The notes below the pieces were generated by a model. It searched no databases. It was given only the letters and a program-made list of their open reading frames with translations, and was not told the DNA's origin. A stretch of 64,000 nt of DNA from Dicaeum eximium (taxonomy: Eukaryota > Chordata > Aves > Passeriformes > Dicaeidae). This document shows positions 36,441 to 46,643 of this stretch, in pieces. The position numbers and the translations under genes were made by a program. The DNA is taken from NCBI GenBank assembly GCA_013396995.1, contig VWZP01006699.1, positions 310,859-374,858 of the forward strand. Direction: 5' to 3'. Positions within the stretch are counted from its first letter, which is position 1, and every line of letters starts with the position of its first letter.

Positions 36441-37760
36441 AGGAGGCCTTTTGAAGAGAGCAAATATTAACCATGAGCAAATCTCTCCTGCTTCAGTATG
36501 TGTGTGGTCTGTTCTTTCAAATTTCCTGTACTCACCAGCAGCTGCCAGAGTTGCCCAACAGGCAGGAGGGGACCAGCAGCTGTGACAAAGGCCAGGGCTG
36601 CCGAACTTCTGCCAGTGCTCAGGCAGGTATTCCAAGCATCCAGGGCCGGGGATGACCAGGCACAGAGGAAGAGGCTTTGCTCTGCTTACAGGGGGCTAAG
36701 GCACAGGTGCAGCAGCCCAGGACTCTTTGCTGAGGCCAAGCCAGGGGAGTTACAGAGCACATCAGTCTGCCCTCATTTGTCTTAAGACACACTGGTGTAG
36801 GACTCAAGCATTTGAACCTCGTTTATGGTAAGGTCACACCAAGCAGGCTGCCAGCAAGACAGAGTCCCAAGGACCTGCACCCTGAGCACAGGGAGGGGAT
36901 GCAGCACCTCAAAGTGCTCTGCCCCATCCCTCTGAAAGGCCAGGACATGAGGCACCTGGCTCTTTACACATGGGGGGGGGGGGGGGACTGCTCTATGCAG
37001 GGGAACACACAGACCCCTCTGACACAGACAGCTCCTCAACTCCAGCAGGAGCCCAGCCTGGCAGGATTCCCAAGAAGGGGCCTTGGGCACTCCTCATGCC
37101 TGCAGCAGGGCGGCACCCACACTGTGGGAGGAAGCCAGTTCGAACCACAGGGCTGGCTCTTCAAGCAAGGACTTCCTCCAGCAGCCCCTCTGGAGCCCGG
37201 CTCCAGGACATTCCAGTGCAGAGGTGACAGAGCTCCAGGTGACATACAGCCCGACAGCAGGGCCGTCACCCTCACCCCGCTCCCAACAGGGACAGCCAGA
37301 GACCCCGGCCCCATTGCAGGGGGCCGCAGTGCCCAGAGCGCTGCAGCAAGGCCTGCACCTGCCACAGTGCGGCCCAGCCCAGGGCCAGAGCGAGCACCGA
37401 TCTACCGCTGCACCGTGTGAAACCTACCGGAGATTTCTGCTTGCTTTTAAATGGGGGAAGCAAGGACATGCACAGACATCAAAAGCCGCCCCGGAGGAGG
37501 CAGAGGCTCCAGCCTGCGGGCAGCACGCAGCTCTGCCTGCCACCAGCAGGAGACTGCCGGCAAGCACTCCGGACCTGTGCTGGCCGCGGCACGCCACTAG
37601 CCACGGAGCTCAGCGGCTGCTCAGATCACCAGCAGAGTCAGCCCAGCTCTCCCCCATCCAGAGATGCCACAGCTATTCCCACCGAAACCCGGAGATACCA
37701 GAACAGCTACAGGTGAAGCCACCAGCCAGCCCTCCTCCTCTCTTTCCTCTGCATTTATTA
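36441..37760. other. GC-rich block with CpG-enriched core
   Basis: GC content climbs sharply from about 36.5 kb. It peaks at about 37,180-37,640, where I count about two dozen CpG in roughly 460 bp, many more than elsewhere in the window. Long frames on both strands here (for example 36,812-37,420 plus) lack family resemblance and reflect few stop codons. No initiator ATG with a conserved peptide is visible. It may be a CpG island marking a non-coding transcript or a distal regulatory element. Confidence 0.5.
36972..36986 (+). repeat. Poly-G run, about 15 G
   Basis: An uninterrupted run of 15 G follows ACACAT at the upstream edge of the CpG-enriched core. It is a G-quadruplex-competent homopolymer and a likely site of length error in sequencing. 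Confidence 0.8.
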
Positions 37761-37865
37761 ACTACTCAGTTTATTACTAACACAGCCCATCTGTGGCAAG
37801 GCCCTCAGAGTACCACTGAAGATAAAAAGCCTCATTTAGCCTCCTCTCTCCCTATCATTATCTAC

Positions 37866-37960
37866 TTTTTTTTTTTTTTTTTTTTTTTTATTTTGGTTGG
37901 TTTACCTCTTTTTTTTTTTTTTTTTTTTTTTTAATATGGATGGTTTACCTCATCTCTGAT
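37866..37960. repeat. Duplicated poly-T cassette
   Basis: Two long T runs (each about 23-25) are each followed by a similar sequence: ATTTTGGTTGGTTTACCTC after the first and AATATGGATGGTTTACCTC after the second. This is a tandem duplication of a unit of about 45 bp with a homopolymer inside. Exact run lengths may be unreliable. Confidence 0.8.
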
Positions 37961-39599
37961 TCCAGCCCTTCGTCAGTCAGGAGCACGCTAAAGTACTCAC
38001 ATTGTCTGCTGTTCCTGTCATTGCTCCACAGCCCCACATCAAAGGATCAGCAAAAACGTATCTGATCCTTTTTCCCCTTCTACTGGGGTCAGAGAAAAAA
38101 AATGTTTATGCTAAGACTTGTGAAGACAGTCACTGCGTATTTTGGGAGGCAGGGAAGGGGCAGGCATTAAACCTGAACTGTCCCATAAGCCCCCAAGAGG
38201 CATTGAATCCTGATGGGAGTCTCAGCCAAAGAAAAAGCTTTTCCTATGGCAGAAATTTATCATTCCTCTGTTTTTCCATATGAAGGATCACACAGCTATG
38301 CTTAGCATTTAAATACACATACGTACAGGGAATTATTTACTCTTTCAAACTGACAGCTCTGTTAATTTGGGAAGCACTGGTCTGACCCTACAAGCTGGAT
38401 AGACCCTGCACTCCTGTCAGCAACTGGGTGAGCAGCTTTAGGCAGAGCACAGCAGTTCAAAGAGCCATTCCTGCTACAGAGGTTACTTAACCTTCCCTGC
38501 AGAAAGAAGGGAACCTGTGTAAAGAGTCATTAGAATGGTGCATCATTCCAATGCATTATTCATATCACATCAATATGTTCCAATAAATTCATCATAAGCT
38601 CCTCCATTCTCTAAGTACATAGACCCAGCCTTAACTGCCTGAAATTTAGGTAGGCAAGACAGAAAAAGAGTATGAAAATGAGGTATAAAAAATTAACTTA
38701 TTTTCCCAAGGTCACTCAAGAGGCCTGTGGCAAGCTGAAGAACAAAACCTGAATCTACATCTAGGTGTTAAACACAGTGGCCTCATTCCCTCAGTACATC
38801 TGACATGCTTTTTGCCTCCTGCCCTCTTGCTCCTTAGTGTTCCTTCTTTTCTGAGTTTTAATTCCTGGCCCATGCCACATTTGGCAGACGCTGCCCACAT
38901 GTCACAGCCCTATGAGCTGTTACATTATTATAGCTGTCCATTTCAACAAGGGTTTGGGTCTGTCTTCCCTGTTTTGCCTTGTCATGTTCTCCACCTGGTG
39001 TTTTTGAATTGTTTTTACAGGCTGCAACCCTGTTCAAACCCAGGGCCTGATTTACTGGGATTTGGATGAAGTAAGAACAGTGCTGCGCCACAGATGTGAT
39101 CTCATCTGCCACCATACAAAAAAGTCTCCTCAAAAAGCCTGTAAAGTAACTGATGGCAGACTTTCCCAGACCTACTGCTTGTGAAACTGTAAGAGCTCCT
39201 TTACTAGGCAGTAATAGCAGAATGAGCTGTATAATGGGGAAGAAAAATTACTGTGTCCTGTGCAGCCTTGGGGCAATCTTTAAACACTCCTCATGACAGT
39301 GCAGTTTTTATTAGTTGCTGTACTCCACTGCTAAAATGCTACTAATAAGTTAAGCAATCTATGTATTTGATTGTGTCCAATGAAATACCTTTTATTTTCT
39401 CCAGTGTAGCTATTACAAAGCTCCTGCATTAAAAACATCCCTCTTTCCAAAACTGTGGAGCTGACAACTCTGTGCCTCTGAAATTTCCTAGCTGCAGGCC
39501 TAAGGTTTTTCTTCCCAAGGGAAAACTTCTCACTTTCCCAAGAGAGATTCTCCAAACAATCTCTGTAAAGTATATTCTTTCTCAGAACAACAGGTGGTA
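37961..39599. other. Intergenic DNA, no gene seen
   Basis: No coding exon was recognised. The possible MIR-like remnant at 38,690 is the only feature. Confidence 0.6.
38690..38800 (+). mobile_element. Possible MIR-like ancient SINE
   Basis: TTTTCCCAAGGTCACTCAAG followed by GAACAAAACCTGAATCTACATC matches by eye the conserved MIR pattern TTGCCCAAGGTCACACAG ... GATTCGAACCCAGGTCT. The resemblance in order and spacing is good for an amniote-age element, but the assignment is not certain. Confidence 0.45.
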
Positions 39600-39811
39600 T
39601 TTTTCTACCCTGTTCACATAACATAGAAAATATTGTTTCTCTCACTTAACCAATGGTAATAGCGAGGTGTGGTAGTTACTAACCAATCACTTTTAGCATT
39701 AGCGAAACACACTATAAAAGGGTGTTCCATTTGGATCAATAAAGCCTTCTGATGTTTTTAACCTTCTGTATTGGTGTCCTTGTGTTTCTGTTCGTGGACA
39801 ACAGTGACACA
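39600..39811 (+). mobile_element. Endogenous retrovirus LTR fragment
   Basis: CCAATGGTAA and ACCAATCAC (CCAAT boxes) are followed by ACTATAAAAGGG (TATA at 39,713), AATAAAG (39,738-39,744), then the GT-rich run TTGGTGTCCTTGTGTTTCTG and an end in CA. This is the ordinary order of an avian retroviral LTR on the plus strand. I could not find a matching target-site duplication, so the left boundary is approximate and the element may be truncated. No gag, pol or env sequence accompanies it. Confidence 0.65.
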
Positions 39812-42800
39812 AAACCGTAATATTTTAATTTTTTTCCTAGCCATCAAACATCATTGGAAGGGCCCTTTGAACTAAGAGGGCAGTTTGTACTCATCCAACT
39901 CATGAAAATTCCAGAGGAACTCTCAGATTCAGGGATTCTCTCCGATCCTTGAGTGAGCTGAGGACACCAGCCCTGTGCCAGCCCACAAGGCACCCACACA
40001 GCCTCTTTGAGACAGAAGGTGTTTGTTAACACTGTGGCCTCAGTAACTTATTTTATAGCTTCACCATACTCTGGGACAAGGAAATGTTTTTCCAGTAGGC
40101 AGCCACTTCGAGGTTCAAATCAGGTTAATATAAACTGCAAACAAATGTGTTTGTAATGTACAAAAAAACCCCAAAACAAATACAAAAAATGCTTATGTAT
40201 TTGCACCGAGATTAAATTCTCAAAACACATTTTCCTCGACAGATCTGAATTATTTTGAATCTTTTCCTTATATATGTACAGAGTATTAGTTAATATATGA
40301 GGCACCTTGATAGATTAAATTCCCTTCCATCTCTTATCTCTCTTTCTCAACAAGACTTATATATTTGTTTCTGATACCAGAGATAGCCTTGGTAATTTCT
40401 AACTAACCAAGGAAGGGAGACAACATATATTTTTAATAAATAACAGTTAAAATCAGGACTCTAAGAGTATGCATTTTGGTTCAAAGCTTCTTTGTCTCTA
40501 AACTATGCATTTGATATCAAATTGTCCATAAAGCACCTACATTACTGGCATATAAAGCAAAATTAAATCATTAAGTTTATAACAAATTCTTTCTGAAGAC
40601 TTGCCAGAAAAATAACTGACCCTTTTAGCATCTATATGTGAAAGATTCAATACTATCAACAGAGTCATAAATCTTCATTATTTTAGGCAAATATTTCAGG
40701 CTCAAGTTTCCTCTGCTCATGCTTCTGCAAATATACAATAGTTTAATATGTCATATTGGTAGCTTCTCCTAAAAGAAGAAAAAAGATGAGACTGCTTATC
40801 ATGAGGTGACAGGAAAGAATTCTGCATATATCTAGATCCATTAATTATCTTGATCTGTTAAAATACTGTGATTTTTTTTTCCCCTGGGATAAAAGGATTA
40901 AATTCCTTTTTATTTCTCAACATGTAACAAGTTATGTCATGAAAGTCCAACTGAATTCAGAGAATTCATGCAGCCTTGTGATTAGATTCTCTTTTACTTC
41001 AATTGTCTTCTATGCTGGGTTCAAAAACATCATAACTTTTAGGACTATTTTCAGTATTACTTGTGTCCCTTATGTCTTCCCCAGTATGTGTGTGCAGAGG
41101 ACAGGTAAGTAGTTAGAATGACAGATGACACCAAGCTGATTCCAGAGACTTGTGCTGCCCCAAGATACAGAGTGATGGCATAATCAGGCAACATGCAAGG
41201 TGACAAAAGGGAGGATTAAAATTAATCAGGCTCAGAGAAAGAAACTGCATGTGCACCATTCAGCCTCATAACTATTTCCAGTTCCCATCAGGTTTCATGA
41301 GTGAAAATACGGCAACATATGCCACAGGTTCTCTGCAGTGAGAGATACTCCAATAGGGGACAAACTTCTCTGGCTACTGCAGGAACTGTGACACTAGTTC
41401 CTCAGTGTATTTTTCTTAAACTTCATAAGAATATAACCATCTAATACAGACTACTTGTAAGCAAGGCAATCTACAGGCAGGCCTTCCTATTTGGCAATTC
41501 TGGGTGACAGGAAAAGATTTCCTTAGGTTAGGTGGCAAAGATTTACACAGTTACTTCACCAGGATAATGAATGCATGCTCTGAGAGAGCTAAACTTTTTT
41601 TTTTTAATAAGCATTGTTAACAGAACTCCTTATTTTTAAACCTGTGCAGAGCACTTATCTCAGTTGCTTGTGCATTTATCAACCAAACCTGCTGGGCTGC
41701 AAATATCCATAGTACGTTAAAAATAATTAGCCTTTGTGCCCCAGTGTTTTGAAATGTTTGATCAAAATTATCCATCCATTTCTAAAATAAGTCTAAGAGT
41801 TGGCTTTGATGTTAAAAAATGACAGTGCTGATAGTTGTTTTCTTCAGAGGGGTGGGGGACAGATGGTTTTGACTTTTACCAGAGGAAAGCTAAAGAAGCA
41901 TTTTCTATGAAGAGGAGGATCTAAATTTGACTGGGACCTGGTGTTCCCCAGAAAATCTGCCCATATTTGCACAAAATACAAAGCCTTTGTACAGCAGTAT
42001 ATTGAGGCACAAAGGCTAATTAGAAATAAAGTCTGGGATGTAAACTGCGGAAAAAGAGCCTGGCAACACAGCCTGGGACGGAGGTGGCAAAGACTCTTTG
42101 AGATCCATGGAGAATAATGGGAATTGCAGAGGCAGGAAAGGACAAAGGGTAGGAATGAAGATAGGTTCAAGAGAGAATGAGAAAGAGGAACTAACTGGTA
42201 TTATGGATATTATGTCTGGGAATCACAGAGATGGAAGGTAACAGACAGGAAAATTAATGGATAAATCTACATCCAGAAGAATATTCCCCTCCAAAGCCTG
42301 GGATGGCAAGCAACACCTCATGGCATCCCCACTGTCAGAGACTACCAATAAAACCAACTTGAAATGAGTCCTGACCCCTGATCTGCCAAAGCCATTACAG
42401 CGTCTTCTGATGAGGACTCTCTCTATCCAGCCTGTGGCTTCAAACAGCAAATTTAAAAACAAGCCAAAAATATGAAAGGAACATTTTTCACATGGCAGAA
42501 TCAATCACCCCAAGGCGATTTCAAAACCTGCAGAAGAGCAGCCCAAAGCAAACAAAGGCACACTCTATTTCAGCTGTCTTTAGCTAGTGAGACCAAAAGG
42601 CCAGTGGTGTGCATGGGTGTCAAAACAAACTGCTCACACTGAAGATATTGTTGCAACTCACTCAGGAGTCACAGCAAATCACAGTGGTGTTTTTGCAGCC
42701 TCTCACTGTTAAAACATAGGAGCATTTACCTGGGTCAGCCTCTGGTATCCAAACCTTGGTGTGCTTTAGCTGTTGCCCAACCAACCAGCTCTGTAGGACT

Positions 42801-43817
42801 GTGTGGTTCATGTACTGCCAGTGGCTTTATTTACACAGAGCAGCTCGGCTGCCTGTTGCAGTGGGAAGTTTTAAGAAAGGACAAACACGGGATTATCACT
42901 CAGAAATTAATGGCTTCTTTCTCTGCGCTCAGAGCCGTGCCCGAGGCCACCCACACAGCCATAGCTGGGGTGAGCTAGGGTTGCAGGCTGGAGACTTTGG
43001 TTTCCAGCCCCACACTCAGTTTCTTGAGCTCTCTGGCAACTCTGCTGGATATAGAGGTGAAACTGGTGCAGATTTTCCCCAGATGACACCTTGGGCATCC
43101 CTCAAGATGAACTGACAGCAAGAGAAGACCCAACATACTTTGATTCTTTCCTCTAACAATGACTAGATAACAAATCTATAATTGGACATCCTGGCCACAG
43201 ATATATGGGGAGAGGCTCAGGACAGTCTCATTAAGGTCAGCAGGTTCCCCCAAACCTGTTCCTGCAGAAGAGAGTACACTGCCATGGGCTGTGTCTCATT
43301 TGCTTGCTAGTCAGTGGGGGCCAAAAGGACAGCTTTGACATCTCGGATCATTAATAAGCAAAGTGAATGTTCTCCTCAACCCCACAAGATGGCAGGAGAC
43401 GCTCAAAAATCCCCCCTTAGTCGGCTGGAATGGCTTTTCTGACTTTTGTAGCTGTCTAACAACTTCTGCGAGAAGTTAAATGAGAACTTATTTTTTAATA
43501 AGGCTGGAGAAGCTTGACAAACTCGTATCACTGAGTGTTCATGGATCTCTTAGGAGCAGTGGGATGCTAAATCAGTGACTTAGCAATACTGACAGACCCA
43601 TGTGAGGAACTGTTTCATGTGGGAATAATCTCCAGAATTTGCTTTCTTGTAATGAGTAAAAAAGAAAAAGAGAGAGCGAGAGAGAGAGAGAATGAGCAAA
43701 CTAAAAGTAGACAGAGGAAAATGCTTAAAAACTGGCTTACATAAAGTTTTTATTTTTAATATTAGGGCTTGCAGACACTCTGCCTCCGGCATTCCTTACA
43801 TTACTCACTAATACAGC
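39812..43817. other. Intergenic DNA, no gene seen
   Basis: AT-rich at 40.1-41.7 kb. It contains a short GA-rich microsatellite at about 43,668-43,692. No exon or transposon was recognised. Confidence 0.6.
43668..43692. repeat. (GA)n microsatellite
   Basis: An AG/GA dinucleotide run with one GC interruption, preceded by an A-rich stretch. Confidence 0.85.
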
Positions 43818-44333
43818 TGAGGCTTTAGGGTCTGCCTGACCCAAGGCTGCTGTATTATCCCAGATAGATGGGTTTCTTCTCCAGGCTCCACGGGCCGGCT
43901 CCCAGCCGCAGGTTTATCTTGGCAAGCAGGTCAGCTCTATAGTGGTATCAGCTCTTTGGTGAGTTCAGCTCTTAGGTGATTTCCAGCTCTCTGCTTAATA
44001 AGTGCCTTGGCAGACAGGGAAGAGAGAGAGGAGAAGAGCCTGTATGATGTTCCACAGATGCCTTTATTGCAAAGGGGTCTCTGTAAAGGGTCAGTGACAG
44101 GCTCTCCCACTTACACTGTCCAGGAGTGGGTTTATATAGGCCTTGGGGGTATTGAAAACTGTCCAGTGGTAAGGGTCGAGGCAAAAGTGACCTACAGTGT
44201 CACAGAGGTACAGAACAGAAAAGGAGCTCTCAACTAGGTCCGCTTTTACATGACTTGGCATTTTCTTATCTTAAGCTGACCTTTATGGTGACCTCCACAG
44301 AGGCCTCACAGCCTCTGCGGCTGCTACAACTCA
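43818..44333 (-). mobile_element. Solo LTR of an endogenous retrovirus, 516 bp
   Basis: Read on the minus strand it begins TGAGTTGTAGCAGC and ends CCCTAAAGCCTCA, with the inverted termini TGAG/CTCA. Inside are a TATA box CCTATATAAA (44,131-44,140) and, 65 bp on, the polyadenylation signal GCAATAAAGG (44,063-44,068). A 4-bp direct repeat, CAGC, flanks it (43,814-43,817 and 44,334-44,337). A 4-bp duplication is typical of gamma-like (class I) elements, but the family is not established. There is no internal viral sequence, so it is the product of LTR-LTR recombination. Confidence 0.8.
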
Positions 44334-44337
44334 CAGC

Positions 44338-46110
44338 ATGAAGACATCAGAAAGCCACGAAAACTCAGTTTGTCACGGAAAGGTGAATTTTTATTCCCTC
44401 CAGTTTACTGCTGACTTCTCCTGCTTAAGCACTTTTTTCCCCCTAAGGACTAAATAAAAGGAAGTTTGTGCACGAAATTGTATTCCACTCTTAGGATGAT
44501 AATCATCAAAAATAATCTGAAATTACTAAATTCAGTGCTAATTAATAGCCCTGTGAATGAGTCTGGTACTTTATGAGACAAATATAAACAAAAGGTCATT
44601 AAAATGGAATAAAGTGTCTATAGTGGTATTTCTGATGCAGGAAGCACTGAAGATAAATCTTTGCTTGATCAGCTTCAGAAGAAAGAATGAGGAAATAGCC
44701 AAATTAATTCAATCACTCTAAAACCAACTATCTCAATAAGTGAGAGTTTTCTTGTGACTGCACAGAGCAACCCTTCAGAGGTCAAAATGGGCCAGTTTGA
44801 GTGATGAAGGAGATGGAGCCCAAGGCTGATGTGTTTGAGGATTGATAAAACTCTTTGCCTCCAGAGTATCCAGCCAGGCAGCGTGATGGGGACAGGTCCT
44901 GCAGTGCTGAGGGAGAAGTCCATCATCTCTCATGACTCAGCTGCAAGCAATGGTGCTACAGGATGTTAAAAATAAAATGTTTATGCTCAGAGTGCAGTAC
45001 CTGGCTGCCATTAAATGCACTATGGACCTGAATCTATGAACATGAGGCAAGAGGTCCTAAAATCACATTTTTTTATCCTTGATCTATCAAGTCTTCATGC
45101 CTTCTCCTCCAAGTAGTTTTATGGGGCTAAAGCCTCTGGCAGGCACTGCATACCACTTCCCATGTTGCTTCTACCTCCTAACATCAGGTATGTTTTTAAA
45201 CTACAAACACAGACATTTGCAGCATTTTCCCTATGTTGCATCTGAAAGAGATATGGATTTTATTTCTCTGATCTCTGCTAATTCAGCAGATATATTTTTA
45301 TATCTGATTTGTACTGCCTAGGATATTTTTTTTGCTGTTTTTTCAGAAACAGTTAACACTGAGGCATTGGCTGTCTTTGATGTACTTAATGCACCAAGGA
45401 CAGTGTTGTCTTTATGTGAGAGTTACTGTCTGTCCCCTTGTGGCCAGAAACCAGATGGAAAACCCAGCCTACAGATTGAACAGATCATTTGCCTCGTTCC
45501 TAAGAAGGAACAGCTTATTTTACTGAAGAAGGAAGCTCTTGCACAGATAATGGTCCCTAGATAACCTAAGATTTAAGTATCATAGGAGTCATTTTAGTCT
45601 GCAGAACTCAGATTCCCATTTTGAATATTCTGAAAACTGGTTGCATTCATATCTGAACTCTGGAAGCAAAATGGGGATCCAGGCCCGAGCTTCCAACAAC
45701 TTTGGTGACTGAATCACTAGAGATGCATGAGCAAATTCAGAAATAACTATTCTGTTTCACAGATTCTTGTTCTGGTGAAAACCACAGAATGTGGGCTACG
45801 TGTGTCCAAAGCTTTGCACAAATGACAGCCACTACCCTTTTATGCACAGAACAGAAAACAACTTTTGATTCCTTCCCAAAGCCTTTTAAGCCTCATGCCA
45901 AAATCCTTACCAGTGACTCGCTGCCTCTCTAACACCACGAGCCGGGCTCGCTCTGAGCTCCCGAGGCAGCTCTCGTGTGTGTGGCTGCACCTTCAGAGCA
46001 GCTCCCTCAGAGCGGCAGGGGCGGCAGGCCTGGCTGTGAGCCCTCGCTGGGCACACAGCGCAGTGCTAAAACATGGAAGACAAGAGGTGAAAGAAGGCAG
46101 AAGGATGGAT
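44338..46110. other. Intergenic DNA between two solo LTRs
   Basis: Mostly ordinary sequence. It holds an unexplained open stretch at about 45,343-45,561 behind a strong splice-acceptor-like tract, and a small CpG-rich patch at 45,935-46,065 containing the palindrome CGAGCCGGGCTCG. Confidence 0.55.
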
Positions 46111-46115
46111 TACTG

Positions 46116-46643
46116 TGAGGTGGCAGCAACAAGGATGGTCTTTATTTCAGCTGGGGGATCCTCAGAGTAACAGGGAAGAATGGGACAAAAGGGGTTTATA
46201 AAGGGGGGTGGTCCCTAGGGGAGGGGAGATGCAACATCCAATCATAGGGACCCTGGGGAGGAGATTGGGGAGGGGATGCAAATCGTATCTTCCAATGGGG
46301 AATAGGAGGGGAGGGGGCTTGGGTACAGCAGCTAATGGGGCTTCGAGGATAGCATAAATGACAGGGAACATTCCAGAACATAGGCATGGGTTTGGAGAGG
46401 ATTGACAACTCTGAAGGGTAGGGTTTGGGGGATTGACAGGGAAGGTTCTGGAGAAAGGGGCAGGGTTTACATGAATAACAGGGAAGGGAAGAAGGGCAAA
46501 CACCTAATGGGAGAACTTTGGGGAGGATACCTCTTAGAGAAAAACCTTTGGGGGATACAACATGGGGATGAACAGGAACAAACCATTAGGGATTAAAATA
46601 ATTAAATAACAGATAAATAACAATTAAAACATCCACCACAACA
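46116..46643 (-). mobile_element. Solo LTR of an endogenous retrovirus, 528 bp
   Basis: On the minus strand it begins TGTTGTGGTGGATG and ends GCTGCCACCTCA. The 5-bp target duplication TACTG is perfect (46,111-46,115 and 46,644-46,648). TATA CCTTTATAAACCCC lies at 46,195-46,202 and AATAAA at 46,141-46,146, leaving only about 25 bp to the 3' end. The upstream part carries several CCAAT-like and G-rich direct motifs and an octamer ATGCAAAT (plus strand, about 46,275). A 5-bp duplication suits an ERVL-like (class III) element. It has no coding sequence. Confidence 0.88.

Noticed and set aside
36812..37420. 202-codon plus-strand frame
   Set aside because: Same GC-rich, stop-poor block; the overlapping minus-strand frames are similarly open, so length is not evidence of coding.
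37083..37934. 283-codon plus-strand frame
   Set aside because: It lies in GC-rich sequence with few stop codons, overlaps other long frames on both strands, and ends in a phenylalanine run encoded by the poly-T tract. No family resemblance.
45935..46065. CpG-rich patch as a CpG island
   Set aside because: Too short, roughly 130 bp, and next to an LTR; noted only in the interval description.
46162..46596. Proline-rich and glycine-rich frames at 46.2-46.6 kb
   Set aside because: They lie wholly within the U3 region of the solo LTR and are not viral coding sequence.
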